Notes: generated by a model not told the origin, from the letters alone. Shown: positions 53,394 through 62,625, numbered from the stretch's first letter. The stretch is DNA of 64,000 nt from Paenarthrobacter sp. DKR-5 (GCF_018531425.1 NZ_JAHBOI010000002.1:558001-622000); one strand, 5' to 3'. Made by a program: numbers and translations.

Positions 53394-54300
53394 GCTGTGT
53401 GTCCTCCCCTGCCGGCGCCGCGGCCGGTCCGTCGTCATACTCTTCGCTGAGGCTCTCGCTGCTCCAGTCCGCGTCCGGGCCGGTCCAGTGCACGGTCAGT
53501 TCGGCCAGCGGGGCCAGTTGGTCGAAGGCGATGACGCCGTCGCGGAACATCTCCAGCAGGGCCAGGAAGCGCGCCACCACCACAAGCGTGCCGTCGGCGT
53601 CGCTGATCAGCGCCCGGAAGGAGAGCGGCCTGCCCTGCTGGAGCCGGTTGCCGATGATTTCGGCCTGTTCCTTCACGCTGACCGGCGGGGCGTGCAGATG
53701 GGCCAGCCCGACCTCCGTAGGCGCAGGTTCCCGCGGCTGCAGCGCCTTGGCGGCCAGTTCGGCAAACTGCTCCGGTGTGTGCCGCCACACGAGTTCGGGC
53801 AGCAGCGCCGCGAAATGGCCCTCGAGGCTGACCAGGCGCGGGAACCGCGTGGCTTCCTGCTCCAGCCGCCGGGCCATGATGCCCGACACCTCTTTGAACG
53901 CCCGGTACTGCAGCAGCCGGGCGAAGAGCAGGTCCCGCGCCTCCAGCAGCGCGATGTCCTCATCGTTCTCAACCTCGCCGCTCGGGAGCAGGCGCGCGGC
54001 CTTCAGGTCCAGCAAGGTGGCGGCGATGACGAGGAATTCGCTCGCCTCGTCGAGGGCCCATTCCTGGCCCAGCTGCTGCAGGCCGCGGATGTAGGAGATG
54101 AACTCCCCGCTCACCTGCGCAAGTGAAACTTCGGTGATGTCGAGTTCGTGCTTGGAGATCAGTCCCAGCAGCAAATCGAACGGGCCGGTGAAATTCTCCA
54201 GCCGCACTTCGAAGCCGGCCCGCGCCGGAGCCGCTTCCGGCGCCGCTGCCGCGTCGGAGTCCGCAGTGACCGCAGCGGGAAGGGCGTCAGGGAGCGCCAC
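53377..54300 (-). CDS. scpA: Segregation and condensation protein A (kleisin)
   Basis: Links the Smc heads in chromosome condensation. The 307-residue protein has a short disordered start, then FEVRLENFTGPFDLLLGLISKHELDITEVSLAQVS at the N-terminal kleisin region, FLVIAATLLDLKAARLLP, and a C-terminal winged helix (VVVARFLALLEMFRDGVIAFDQ). It overlaps parA by 14 bases and scpB by 17, so the three proteins of chromosome organisation are coupled. Confidence 0.95.
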   Translation of the reverse strand: MALPDALPAAVTADSDAAAAPEAAPARAGFEVRLENFTGPFDLLLGLISKHELDITEVSLAQVSGEFISYIRGLQQLGQEWALDEASEFLVIAATLLDLKAARLLPSGEVENDEDIALLEARDLLFARLLQYRAFKEVSGIMARRLEQEATRFPRLVSLEGHFAALLPELVWRHTPEQFAELAAKALQPREPAPTEVGLAHLHAPPVSVKEQAEIIGNRLQQGRPLSFRALISDADGTLVVVARFLALLEMFRDGVIAFDQLAPLAELTVHWTGPDADWSSESLSEEYDDGPAAAPAGEDTQHERAD

Positions 54301-55186
54301 CGCGGGCGATCAGCTCTTTGGCCAGCCGGCGGTAGGCCTCGGCGCCTGCATGGTTGCCGGCGTACGTGGTGATGGGCTCCGCGGCGACGGTGGCGTCAGC
54401 GAACTTGATGGTTCGCTTGATCACGGTCTCGAAGACCTTGTCGCCGAAGGCTTCCACCAGCCGGCCGATGACCTCGCGGCTGTGCAGGGTCCGCGCGTCG
54501 TACATGGTGGCGAGCACGCCGTCGACCTGGAGGCGCGGGTTGAGCCGGTCCTGGACCTTCTCGATGGTCTCGACCAGCAGGGCAACCGCGCGGAGGGCGA
54601 AAAATTCGCAGATGAGCGGAATGATGACGCCGTGCGCCGCGGTCAGGGCATTCACGGTGAGCAGGCCAAGCGAGGGCTGGCAGTCAATGAGGATGACGTC
54701 GTAGTCGTCCTCGACCTTCCGCAGCGCCCGGTCCAGGACCTGTTCGCGGGCGACCTCGTTGACCAGCTGGACCTCGGCGGCGGAGAGGTCGATGTTGGCG
54801 GGCAGGATGTCGATGTTTTCGATCTCGGTGGAACGGATGGCGTCGCGCACGTCCACCCGGCGGTCCATCAGCACGTTGTAGACGGTCACGTCCAGCTCGT
54901 GCGGGTTCGTGCCCAGTCCCGCGGAGAGCGCGCCCTGCGGGTCGAAGTCCACCAGCAGCACCCGGCGGCCCGCTTCGGCGAGCGCGGCGCCAAGGTTGAT
55001 GGTCGACGTCGTCTTTCCGACGCCGCCCTTCTGGTTGACCATGGCGATGACGCGGGCAGGACCGTGCGACGCCAGCGGTGCAGGTTCCGGAAATTCGGTC
55101 ACGGGACGGCCCGTGGGGCCCAGGACGGCGTCGTCCACATCCAGGGACGTACCTTCCAGAGTTGCTGAACTCTGATCGCTAGTCAC
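54287..55186 (-). CDS. ParA/Soj family ATPase in the scpAB operon
   Basis: ParA-type ATPase (Rv1708 position). Its 299 residues carry VIAMVNQKGGVGKTTSTINLGAALAEAG (deviant Walker A), VLLVDFDPQGALSAGLG, and ILIDCQPSLGLLTVNALTAA. About 50 disordered residues precede the domain. GTG at 55186 is used because GGAT lies 7 bases before it; GTG at 55198 is also possible. No parB follows. With scpA/scpB it probably aids chromosome segregation, but the true partitioning ParA is normally next to parB near oriC. Confidence 0.92.
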   Translation of the reverse strand: MTSDQSSATLEGTSLDVDDAVLGPTGRPVTEFPEPAPLASHGPARVIAMVNQKGGVGKTTSTINLGAALAEAGRRVLLVDFDPQGALSAGLGTNPHELDVTVYNVLMDRRVDVRDAIRSTEIENIDILPANIDLSAAEVQLVNEVAREQVLDRALRKVEDDYDVILIDCQPSLGLLTVNALTAAHGVIIPLICEFFALRAVALLVETIEKVQDRLNPRLQVDGVLATMYDARTLHSREVIGRLVEAFGDKVFETVIKRTIKFADATVAAEPITTYAGNHAGAEAYRRLAKELIARGGAP

Positions 55187-55333
55187 GTATCTATCCACAC
55201 TTTCGGTCCGCCGACGTTCTTGTTTCCAAGGCTACAGTGGCCAACTCGTGATTTGCCGGACCTTGACAAATCCTCGAACTGAGCCTTGAGCTTCTAGTTG
55301 AAGTGGAAGGTTGGGCTTGTTCCGGAAGACGGC

Positions 55334-55374
55334 GGAGGCCGCGGCGAACCGTACTGGTCCACCGCGGCCTCCGT
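55334..55374 (-). terminator. Terminator after dctA
   Basis: A perfect 12-bp stem CGGAGGCCGCGG/CCGCGGCCTCCG with a 17-base loop, about 45 bases past the dctA stop. A T-run is not clear. The DNA between it and dctA carries two copies of the 12-mer CCCGGGGCGTGT. Confidence 0.6.
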
Positions 55375-55420
55375 CCCGGATCCTGTCCCGGGGCGTGTCC
55401 CGGGGCGTGTCCGGAGAAGG

Positions 55421-56782
55421 TCAGACCCGGGCCGCCACCGGCGCCTCCACGCGGGCTTCCGCCGCCTCGGACAGCTCCGCATGCGTGGTCATCGTCGCTT
55501 CGTCGAACGGGGCGTGCCCGTCAAGCACCCGGTCCACCTGGGCGCGGTCGATCTCCTTGACCCAGGTGCCGACCAGGACCGTGGCGACGGCGTTGCCGGT
55601 GAAGTTGGTCAGGGCGCGCGCCTCGGACATGAAACGGTCGATGCCGACGATGAACGCCACGCCGCCGACCAGGTCCGGCCGGTGCGCCTGCAGGCCGCCG
55701 GCCAAGGTGGCCAGCCCGGCGCCGCTGACCCCGGCAGCGCCCTTGGAGGCGATGACCATGAACACCAACAGGGAGATCTGCTCGCCGAAGTCCAGCGGCT
55801 TGCCCATGGCGCTGGCCACGAACAGGGCGGCCATCGTCAGGTAGATGGCGGTGCCGTCCAGGTTGAAGGAGTAGCCGGTGGGCACGGTGACGCCGACGAC
55901 GGGCTTGGACACACCGAGGTGCTCCATCTTCGCGATCAGGCGGGGCAGCGCTGCTTCGGAGGACGAGGTGGAGAAGATGAGCAGGTATTCGCGGGCCAGG
56001 TACTTCATCAGCTTGAAGATGTTCACGCCGGTCACGGCCTTCAGCAGGCCTCCGAGGATCACCACGATGAAAATGATGCAGGCGATGTAGAACGCAGCCA
56101 TCAGCGTGAACATGCTCACGATCGCTTTGAAGCCGGTGGCGCCGACGACGGCGGCGATGGCACCGAAGGCGCCGATCGGGGCGAGCCACATGACCATGAT
56201 CAGGATGCGGAAGACCAGCGCCTGGATGTGGCCGATGCCGCGCAGGATCGGCACGCCCGCCTTGCCCATCTTCTGCAGCGCGAAGCCGGCGACCAGGGCC
56301 ACCAGCAGGGTCTGCAGGATGTTGCCGGAGGTCAGCGAGGACACCAGCGTGGTGGGGATGATGCCGAGCAGGAACTCCTGGGTGCTGGCCGATTCGGCGG
56401 GCGCGGCGTAGGTGGCGTTCTTGAGGTTCAGGCCTTCACCGGGGTGGACGATGTTGCCGACCACGAGGCCGATGGCGAGCGCGAAGGTGGACATCACGAT
56501 GAAGTAGCCCAGCGCCAGGCCGCCCACGCGGCCAACGGTCGCCGCCTTCGCGATGGAGCCGATGCCGAGGACGATGGTGCAGAAGATCACCGGGGCGATC
56601 ATCATTTTGATCAGGGCCACGAACCCGTCACCGAGCGGCTTGAGCCCCTTGGCGAAATCCGGGGCCAGCAGGCCCACGAGGGCGCCGGCCACGACGGCGA
56701 CGATCACGGCTATGTACAGCAGATGGGTGGTGTCCCGTTTCCGGCGGGGTGCGACGGCGGTCTCCGTTGGCGTCGATGCCAC
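55421..56782 (-). CDS. dctA: C4-dicarboxylate transporter DctA
   Basis: Proton- or sodium-coupled uptake of succinate, fumarate and malate (DAACS family). The 453-residue protein has the family start KPLGDGFVALIKMMIAPVIFCTIVLGI, FSTSSSEAALPRLI (re-entrant loop), GVTVPTGYSFNLDGTAIYL (substrate motif) and SKGAAGVSGAGL. About eight membrane helices plus two hairpins are expected. It is transcribed divergently from a DcuS/DcuR-type two-component system that probably activates it, with a CRP/GlxR-like site in the shared promoter region. Confidence 0.95.
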   Translation of the reverse strand: MASTPTETAVAPRRKRDTTHLLYIAVIVAVVAGALVGLLAPDFAKGLKPLGDGFVALIKMMIAPVIFCTIVLGIGSIAKAATVGRVGGLALGYFIVMSTFALAIGLVVGNIVHPGEGLNLKNATYAAPAESASTQEFLLGIIPTTLVSSLTSGNILQTLLVALVAGFALQKMGKAGVPILRGIGHIQALVFRILIMVMWLAPIGAFGAIAAVVGATGFKAIVSMFTLMAAFYIACIIFIVVILGGLLKAVTGVNIFKLMKYLAREYLLIFSTSSSEAALPRLIAKMEHLGVSKPVVGVTVPTGYSFNLDGTAIYLTMAALFVASAMGKPLDFGEQISLLVFMVIASKGAAGVSGAGLATLAGGLQAHRPDLVGGVAFIVGIDRFMSEARALTNFTGNAVATVLVGTWVKEIDRAQVDRVLDGHAPFDEATMTTHAELSEAAEARVEAPVAARV

Positions 56783-56862
56783 GGCGTTCTCCTTTGACTA
56801 GGCTTGGGTGCGGGGATGCCGGCGTCAGCGCCTGCTCCTCTGCCCACTACACTTCCCCCCAA

Positions 56863-56878
56863 TGTGACTGTGGTCACC
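56863..56878. promoter_or_regulatory. CRP/GlxR-like site between dctA and the sensor kinase
   Basis: TGTGACTGTGGTCACC matches the CRP/GlxR consensus TGTGA-N6-TCACA at every fixed base except the last. Its place, 81 bases from dctA and 67 from the kinase start, would allow cAMP control of both transcripts. Confidence 0.65.
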
Positions 56879-56944
56879 CTTGCGTTCATATTGTTCACAG
56901 TCCCCCGTCCGCTCTCCGCGGGCCCGACCGCCGAAAGGCTGCGC

Positions 56945-58567
56945 ATGCCAGGACGTCACTGGAGCCTCGCCCGCCGGCTGTTCGTCGGCCAGCTGCTCTT
57001 CCTGTTCGTGATGACCGGACTGGTGGCGACGGCGGTCTACCTGGATGTGCGGGACAAGACCTACCATCAGGCCCAGGACAGAATGCTCGCCGTCGCGACA
57101 TCCATCGCGGACAATCCGCTGGTGCTCACGGCGGCGACCGGGCCGGACCCAAGCAGCAGGCTGCAGCCCTATGCGCGGAAGGTCATGCAGGACGCCGGGA
57201 TCGACTTCATCACGATCATGGCACCGGACCGCACCCGTTGGACGCACCCGAATCCGGACGAGATCGGCAAGCCCTACATCGGCTCGGTCGACCAGGCGCT
57301 GCAGGGCCGGCCGTTCACCGAAATCTACGCGGGCACCCTTGGCCCGTCCGTGCGCGCAATCGTCCCCGTCGCGGACGGCACCGGCAAGGTGCGGGCAATG
57401 GTGGCCGCCGGGGTCACCGTCACCAACGTGTCGGTAGCCCTGAACGCCCGGCTGCCGGCCATCTTCGGCGTCGCACTGGCCCTGCTGGCCGGCGGCTCCC
57501 TGGTGTCCTGGCTGCTGGGCCGGTACCTGCGACGGGTCACGCTGGGCTGGGGTCCGGAGCAGCTCGGCCAGCTGTTCGCGTTCTACGATTCGGTGCTGCA
57601 TTCGGTGCGCGAGGGGCTGCTGCTGGTGGACCGCAAGGGCGAGGTGGTCCTCTACAACGACCAGGCCGCGGCGCTGCTGGCCATCCCGCCGCGGACCACC
57701 GGTACCCCCAGTCTGAAGGACCTGCAGCTGCCGGCGTCCCTGGCAGACCTGCTCGCGAGCGGCCGTTCAGCCCGGGACGAAATCCATCTGACGGACTCCC
57801 GCGTGCTCGTCGTGAACCAGGAACCCGCCCGTCCGCCCGGGGAACCGCAAGGCCGGCGCGCGCAGCCGTTGGGCACGGTGACCACCCTGCGCGACCACAC
57901 CGAACTGGAGGCGCTCAGCGGCGAACTGCAGTCCATGCGCACGCTTTCGGACGCGCTGCGCTCGCAGACCCACGAGCACTCCAACAGGATGCATACCATC
58001 GTGTCGCTGCTCGAACTGGGCCGCAGCGCCGAGGCCCTCGATTTCGCCGCCGAGGACCTGCACCACAGCCAGCAGCTTGCCGACGAGGTGGTCGGCTCGG
58101 TCCACGAACCGGTGCTCGCCGCCCTGCTGATGGGCAAGGCGGCGCAGGCCAACGAGCGCGGGATCGCCCTGGCCATCAGCACTGAGGGCGAGCTGGAGGG
58201 CCCGCAGCTGGACCCGCATGACCTGGTGACCATTGTGGGCAACCTCGTGGACAACGCCCTCGACGCCGCAGCGGGCGCGGACGCACCGCGGCAGGTCGAC
58301 GTCACCCTCCGCGTCAGCGCCAGCCACGCTGTCATCGAGGTCGCGGACAGCGGGCCCGGCATCGACGAGGAGGAGGCCCGGCGCGTGATCGAGCGCGGCT
58401 ATTCCACCAAGGAGCCGGGCGAATTCGGCCGCGGCATCGGCCTGGCCCTGGTGCGCCAGGCCGTGGACAGGCTCGGCGGTACGCTGCAGATCGGAAAGCG
58501 CAAGGGCGCCGTGTTCACCGTGACGGTACCGTTGGGGCCGGAGACCAAGGAAAGCGGGAGGCAGTGA
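56945..58567 (+). CDS. DcuS/CitA-type sensor histidine kinase
   Basis: Membrane sensor for C4-dicarboxylates or citrate. The 540-residue protein (ATG with AAAGG upstream; readings to 56804 have no support) has a first membrane segment (about 11-33), an extracytoplasmic PDC sensor domain (about 35-175), a second membrane segment (about 175-200), a PAS domain (VLHSVREGLLLVDRKGEVVLYN), a CitA/DcuS histidine box (LRSQTHEHSNRMHTI, with H at about 347), and an ATPase domain with NLVDNALDAA and GRGIGLALVRQ. It overlaps the response regulator by 4 bases. Confidence 0.93.
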   Translation: MPGRHWSLARRLFVGQLLFLFVMTGLVATAVYLDVRDKTYHQAQDRMLAVATSIADNPLVLTAATGPDPSSRLQPYARKVMQDAGIDFITIMAPDRTRWTHPNPDEIGKPYIGSVDQALQGRPFTEIYAGTLGPSVRAIVPVADGTGKVRAMVAAGVTVTNVSVALNARLPAIFGVALALLAGGSLVSWLLGRYLRRVTLGWGPEQLGQLFAFYDSVLHSVREGLLLVDRKGEVVLYNDQAAALLAIPPRTTGTPSLKDLQLPASLADLLASGRSARDEIHLTDSRVLVVNQEPARPPGEPQGRRAQPLGTVTTLRDHTELEALSGELQSMRTLSDALRSQTHEHSNRMHTIVSLLELGRSAEALDFAAEDLHHSQQLADEVVGSVHEPVLAALLMGKAAQANERGIALAISTEGELEGPQLDPHDLVTIVGNLVDNALDAAAGADAPRQVDVTLRVSASHAVIEVADSGPGIDEEEARRVIERGYSTKEPGEFGRGIGLALVRQAVDRLGGTLQIGKRKGAVFTVTVPLGPETKESGRQ

Positions 58568-59277
58568 ATCCACAGGCACAGACGCCGGGGATCCGTGTCC
58601 TCGTCGTCGAGGACGAGGAGATCGCTGCGGCCGCCCATTCCGAATATGTGCGCCGCGTCGACGGCTTCGACCTGGCAGGGGTGGCGCGCACCGGGCAGGA
58701 CGCGCTGCGACAGCTCGGGGATGCGTCCGCGGCCGGCTCGCCCGTGGACCTGGTGCTGCTGGACATGAACCTGCCGGACCTGCATGGCCTGGACGTCAGC
58801 CGCAGGATCCGTTCCGCCGGGCTTGGCACCGACATCATTGCCATCACGGCCGTGCGCGAACTGCAGGTGGTGCGCAGCGCCATTTCCACCGGGATCGTGC
58901 AGTACCTGATCAAGCCGTTCACGTTCGCCACGTTCGCGGAGAAGCTGGGGAACTATCTGGAGTTCCGGCGGGCGCTGGAGAGCCAGCCGAACGTGACCTC
59001 GCAGAGCGATGTGGATCTGGCCCTCGCGCAGCTGCGCACCCCTGGTGAGCCGGTGCTGCCGAAGGGGCTGGCCGAGGACACCCTGCAGTCCGTGATCGAG
59101 CTGCTGAAGGCACGCGGAGGCCCGGTCTCAGCCAGTGAAGTGGTCCTGGACCTGGGGATGTCGCGTGTGACCGCCCGGCGGTACCTGGAGTACCTCGCCG
59201 ACGCGGGCCGGGCACGCAGGGCCCCGCGCTACGGCACGCCCGGCAGGCCGGAGAACGAATACAGCTGGCTGCGCTAA
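58564..59277 (+). CDS. DcuR/CitB-type response regulator
   Basis: Partner of the preceding kinase. The 237-residue protein starts at GTG and has a receiver domain with LVVEDEEI, the phospho-acceptor in LVLLDMNLPD (D67), and the switch lysine in YLIKPF, then an HTH region specific to this family: PKGLAEDTLQSVIELLKARGGPVSASEVVLDLGMSRVTARRYLEYLADAG (in pieces). Probable target: dctA. It ends 13 bases from the stop of the convergent pentad-repeat gene. Confidence 0.94.
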   Translation: MNPQAQTPGIRVLVVEDEEIAAAAHSEYVRRVDGFDLAGVARTGQDALRQLGDASAAGSPVDLVLLDMNLPDLHGLDVSRRIRSAGLGTDIIAITAVRELQVVRSAISTGIVQYLIKPFTFATFAEKLGNYLEFRRALESQPNVTSQSDVDLALAQLRTPGEPVLPKGLAEDTLQSVIELLKARGGPVSASEVVLDLGMSRVTARRYLEYLADAGRARRAPRYGTPGRPENEYSWLR

Positions 59278-59290
59278 GGCGGCCGCCCCG

Positions 59291-59779
59291 CTAAGGGGTA
59301 CCCTGCTTCGTTCCCGCCACCGGGCCGCGGCGGCACTGGCCGGGCATGCCGCGCCGGCCCCCGTGGTGCGCGCCTCCCGGGCACGGTCCGTGATGCATGG
59401 CTGCGGGGTGGCCCCGGTGGTGCTTGCCCGGGTGATGGCCGGGGTGATGACGGGGGTGCATGCCCGCATAGGCGGCCGGGTGGCGGTGAAGCACGAGCTG
59501 GTCGATTTCCAGCCGGCCGATCCGCAGTTTCCCGAACACTGCCCTGCCAATGACAAGCCTGCCGATGGCGACGGCCCCCATCGCCAACGCCCCTACCGCC
59601 ATGGCACCGAGCGCTCCGGCGGCAAAGGCCATGGCCGCCTGCTTCGGCGGCAGCTCCGGCGCGGGCCAGCGGCGCCGCGCCGGCGTCCCCTCATCCGGGC
59701 CGGCTCCAGGCCGCGGTGCAGGTGGTTCCGGCGCCGGGCTCGGGGTTGTCGGACCTGAATCCGCAGTGTTTTCGTCCAT
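59291..59779 (-). CDS. Unrecognised protein with pentad Gly repeats and a His-rich tail
   Basis: I do not recognise this 162-residue protein. Residues 1-46 are Pro/Ala/Gly-rich and disordered. Residues 58-93 have glycine (finally Asp) at every fifth position (58, 63, 68, 73, 78, 83, 88, 93), preceded by a hydrophobic residue and followed two places later by Leu/Val/Ala; pieces read AIGRLVIGRAVFGKLRIG. This is the periodicity of pentapeptide-repeat beta-helices, though a membrane-embedded segment is possible. Residues 98-139 hold 14 histidines (HHPGHHPGKHHRGH) plus two cysteines at 133 and 149, suggesting metal binding. Between the two-component system and prpE. ATG at 59779 has only a weak ribosome site. 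Codon use is like its neighbours. Confidence 0.65.
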   Translation of the reverse strand: MDENTADSGPTTPSPAPEPPAPRPGAGPDEGTPARRRWPAPELPPKQAAMAFAAGALGAMAVGALAMGAVAIGRLVIGRAVFGKLRIGRLEIDQLVLHRHPAAYAGMHPRHHPGHHPGKHHRGHPAAMHHGPCPGGAHHGGRRGMPGQCRRGPVAGTKQGTP

Positions 59780-59850
59780 CCACTCAGCGTCCCCGCAACG
59801 TCGTGGTCCGGCGTAGGGCCGGAGGTCACCAGGTATCCCGGCAGGAAGAC

Positions 59851-61755
59851 CTAGCCCCGCTGTCCGGCCTGGCGCAGCACCGGCACCAGCTCGTCCACCA
59901 CGGAGGCGTCCTCGATCGTCGACGGCACCACGTACTCCTCGCCGTCGGCGATCTGGCGCATCGTCTTGCGCAGGATCTTCCCGGACCGCGTCTTGGGCAG
60001 CGCCTCCACCACGGTGGCCTGCTTGAAGTCGGCCACGGGCCCGATCCGGCGCCGCACCAGGGCGACGAGTTCCTTCACCAGTTCGTTCTCCTGCACCTGG
60101 GCGCCGGCCTTGAGCACGACGAACCCGGCCGCGCGCTGCCCCTTCAGGGCGTCGGCCAGGCCGATGACGGCGCACTCGGCGACGGCGGGATGCTGGGCCA
60201 GCACCTGCTCGATGGCCCCGGTGGAAAGCCGGTGGCCGGCGACATTGATGATGTCGTCGGTCCGGCCCATGACGAAGATGTAGCCATCCTCGTCCCGGTA
60301 GCCGGAGTCCCCTGTGGCGTAGTAGCCGTCAAAGGCGCTGAGGTAGGAACTGATGTAGCGGGCGTCGTTGTTCCAGAGGGTCTGAAGGGTTCCCGGCGGC
60401 AGTGGCAGCTTGAGCACGATGTTGCCCTCGGTGCCCGCCGGCACCGGCTCGCCCAGCCCGTCGAGGATCTGCAGGTCATACCCGGGGACCGGGAAGGTGG
60501 GCGAGCCTGCCTTGGGCGGCAGCGGCTCCAGGCCGCGCGGGTTGGCGCAGATCGGCCAGCCCGTTTCGGTCTGCCACCAGTTGTCCACGACAGGTACGCC
60601 AAGGATCCGGCCGGCCCATTCGTAGGTGTCCACATCCAGCCGCTCGCCGGCCGAGAAGAGGGTGCGCAGGGAGGAGATGTCGTACTTGGCCAGCTCCGCT
60701 GCTTCGGGGTCGGTCTTCCGGATGGCCCGCAGCGCGGTAGGGGCCGTGAACAGGGCTTTTACCCTGTGGTCCTGGATGACCCGCCAGAATGCTCCGGCGT
60801 CGGGCGTACCCACCGGCTTGCCCTCGTAGAGCACGGTGGTGGCCCCGGCCAGCAGGGGCGCGTACACGATGTAGGAGTGCCCGACGACCCAGCCGACGTC
60901 CGAGGCCGTCCACATCACCTCGCCGGGACCGACGTCGTAAATGTTCTTCATGGACCACGTCAGCGCGACGGCGTAGCCGCCGTTGTCCCGCACGACGCCC
61001 TTGGGCGAGCCGGTGGTCCCGGAGGTGTAAAGGATGTAGAGCGGGTCCGTCGCGGCGACCGGCACCGGTGCTGCAGGTTCCGCGCCGGCCATCTGCTCGT
61101 CCCAGTCCAGCCACTGGCCGCCGTAGTCAGCGGCGGCGGCTGCGAAACCGTCCCTTGACTTGACGATCACGCTGGTCACTTCGTGGTCGCTGAGCCCCAG
61201 CGCCTCGGCCACCGCCGGCAGGTATTCGACCCGGCGGGAAGGTTCGATCCCGCCGGACGCCGCCACGACGACGGCCGGGGTCGCGTCCTCGATCCTGGCG
61301 GCCAGCTCCGCGGGCGCGAACCCACCGAACACCACCGAATGCACGGCGCCCAGCCGGGCGGTGGCGAGCATGGCAATGACCGCCTCGGGAATCATCGGCA
61401 TATAGATCACGACCCGGTCCCCCTTGCCCACGCCCTGCGAGCGCAGGACACCGGCAAAACGGGCCACTTCGTCAAGCAGCCGGGAATAGGTGTAGGTCTT
61501 CCGGACGCCCAGCATGGCCGAGTCGTACTCCAGTGCTGCCTGCTCCCCCCTGCCGGCCTCCACGTGCCGGTCCAGCGCGTTGAAGCAGGTGTTCAGTTCA
61601 CCGTCCGGGAACCAGCGGAAGAGCGGGGCGTCCCCGTCGTCGAGGGCACTGCCGGGCGGCTTCGTCCAGTGCACTGCGCGCGCTGCTTCCAGCCAGAACC
61701 CCTCCGGGTCCTGCAGGCTCTGTTCGTAAGCGGATCGGTACTGCCCTGCGGCCAT
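59851..61755 (-). CDS. prpE: Propionate--CoA ligase (acetyl-CoA synthetase family)
   Basis: Adenylate-forming ligase that activates propionate (or acetate). The 634-residue protein has the ACS N-terminal domain, VVFGGFAPAELAARI, LYILYTSGTTGSPKGVVRD (P-loop), WWQTETGWPICANP, YYATGDSGYRDEDGYIFVMGRTDDIINVAGHRLS, and the acetylatable lysine in LPKTRSGKILRKTMR. It sits divergently from a GntR gene and prpD, which is why propionate is preferred over acetate. ATG at 61755 with GGAGAG. Any longer reading up to 62589 runs through the GntR gene and is artefactual. Confidence 0.9.
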   Translation of the reverse strand: MAAGQYRSAYEQSLQDPEGFWLEAARAVHWTKPPGSALDDGDAPLFRWFPDGELNTCFNALDRHVEAGRGEQAALEYDSAMLGVRKTYTYSRLLDEVARFAGVLRSQGVGKGDRVVIYMPMIPEAVIAMLATARLGAVHSVVFGGFAPAELAARIEDATPAVVVAASGGIEPSRRVEYLPAVAEALGLSDHEVTSVIVKSRDGFAAAAADYGGQWLDWDEQMAGAEPAAPVPVAATDPLYILYTSGTTGSPKGVVRDNGGYAVALTWSMKNIYDVGPGEVMWTASDVGWVVGHSYIVYAPLLAGATTVLYEGKPVGTPDAGAFWRVIQDHRVKALFTAPTALRAIRKTDPEAAELAKYDISSLRTLFSAGERLDVDTYEWAGRILGVPVVDNWWQTETGWPICANPRGLEPLPPKAGSPTFPVPGYDLQILDGLGEPVPAGTEGNIVLKLPLPPGTLQTLWNNDARYISSYLSAFDGYYATGDSGYRDEDGYIFVMGRTDDIINVAGHRLSTGAIEQVLAQHPAVAECAVIGLADALKGQRAAGFVVLKAGAQVQENELVKELVALVRRRIGPVADFKQATVVEALPKTRSGKILRKTMRQIADGEEYVVPSTIEDASVVDELVPVLRQAGQRG

Positions 61756-61826
61756 GTCGGCTCTCCGTTCACCTCGTCGTGATGCCACTGATCGTACCGA
61801 CCGGGGGCACGCGCAGGCAAGGGCTT

Positions 61827-61897
61827 TGTATACAGAAACCTCCACATTCCACCTCCCGACCGCCGGTGATTGCATTTGTATCGGGGTTTTGTATACA
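61827..61897. promoter_or_regulatory. Two TGTATACA palindromes, candidate GntR operators
   Basis: Perfect 8-bp palindromes TGTATACA at 61827-61834 and 61890-61897, 63 bp apart (about six helix turns), with a third half site TTTGTATC at 61875-61882. The GTATAC core is common for FCD-type GntR regulators. They lie in the divergent prpE-gntR region and could control both directions, possibly by looping. Confidence 0.7.
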
Positions 61898-61974
61898 TTG
61901 GTGCTGCCGGCTCTCACCTCGGATCCGACCGCAGTGCCGGCAGCCGCACATTTCACTGCACCAAGGGAGGGCCG

Positions 61975-62625
61975 ATGCGAGCCAGCGACCGCGCCTACGC
62001 CGCCCTTCGGGACGAAATCATCGAGTGGAAGTTGCCTCCCGGAACAGTTCTGGCCGAGGTTGAGCAATCCGAACGCCTCGGCGTCTCCCGGACCCCGCTG
62101 CGCGAGGCACTCGCCCGTCTGGGCGCGGACGGCCTGACGGCGGCCCACGCCGGGCGCGGCGTCGTCGTCACCGACATCTCCTTGGACCATCTGGCCGAGC
62201 TGTTCGAGCTGCGCGAAGCCCTTGAAGGCAAGGCCGCGGCCCTCGCGGCGGAGCGGGGCGAGAGCGCCGTCTTCGCTGCACTGCGGGCCGAGTTCGAGGA
62301 CGCCTCCCGGCTGCTCACCGACACGGATCCGGGCCGCCACGCCTACTACGACCTGGTGTCCCGTCTGGATGCGGCCGTCGACGACGCCGCCGCCAACGCC
62401 TACCTGGTCCAGGCGCTGAAGAACCTGAGAGTGCATCTGGTCCGCGTCCGCAGGCTCTCCCTCGATGACCCGGCCCGGCTGCTCGCCGCGGCTACCGAAC
62501 ACGCGACCATCGCCGCCGCCATTGCCGAACGCAACCCGGCGCTGGCCGTGGCCGCCACCACTGTCCATCTGCATCAAAGCCTGCGCCACCTGCAGGCCAC
62601 CCAGCGAGAGGAAAAAGCCCTGTGA
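61975..62625 (+). CDS. GntR family (FCD) transcriptional regulator
   Basis: A 216-residue regulator with an N-terminal winged helix ([48 protein letters not shown] in pieces) and a C-terminal FCD effector domain ([39 protein letters not shown]). AAGGGAGG lies just before the ATG. It probably senses a propionate-pathway metabolite (methylcitrate or propionyl-CoA) and controls prpE and prpD through the TGTATACA boxes. The stop overlaps prpD by 4 bases. Confidence 0.93.
   Translation: MRASDRAYAALRDEIIEWKLPPGTVLAEVEQSERLGVSRTPLREALARLGADGLTAAHAGRGVVVTDISLDHLAELFELREALEGKAAALAAERGESAVFAALRAEFEDASRLLTDTDPGRHAYYDLVSRLDAAVDDAAANAYLVQALKNLRVHLVRVRRLSLDDPARLLAAATEHATIAAAIAERNPALAVAATTVHLHQSLRHLQATQREEKAL

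Noticed and set aside
61756-62589. An N-terminal extension of prpE through the GntR gene
   Set aside because: It lies antisense to the GntR regulator, and the ACS domain starts at 61755 behind a good ribosome site.
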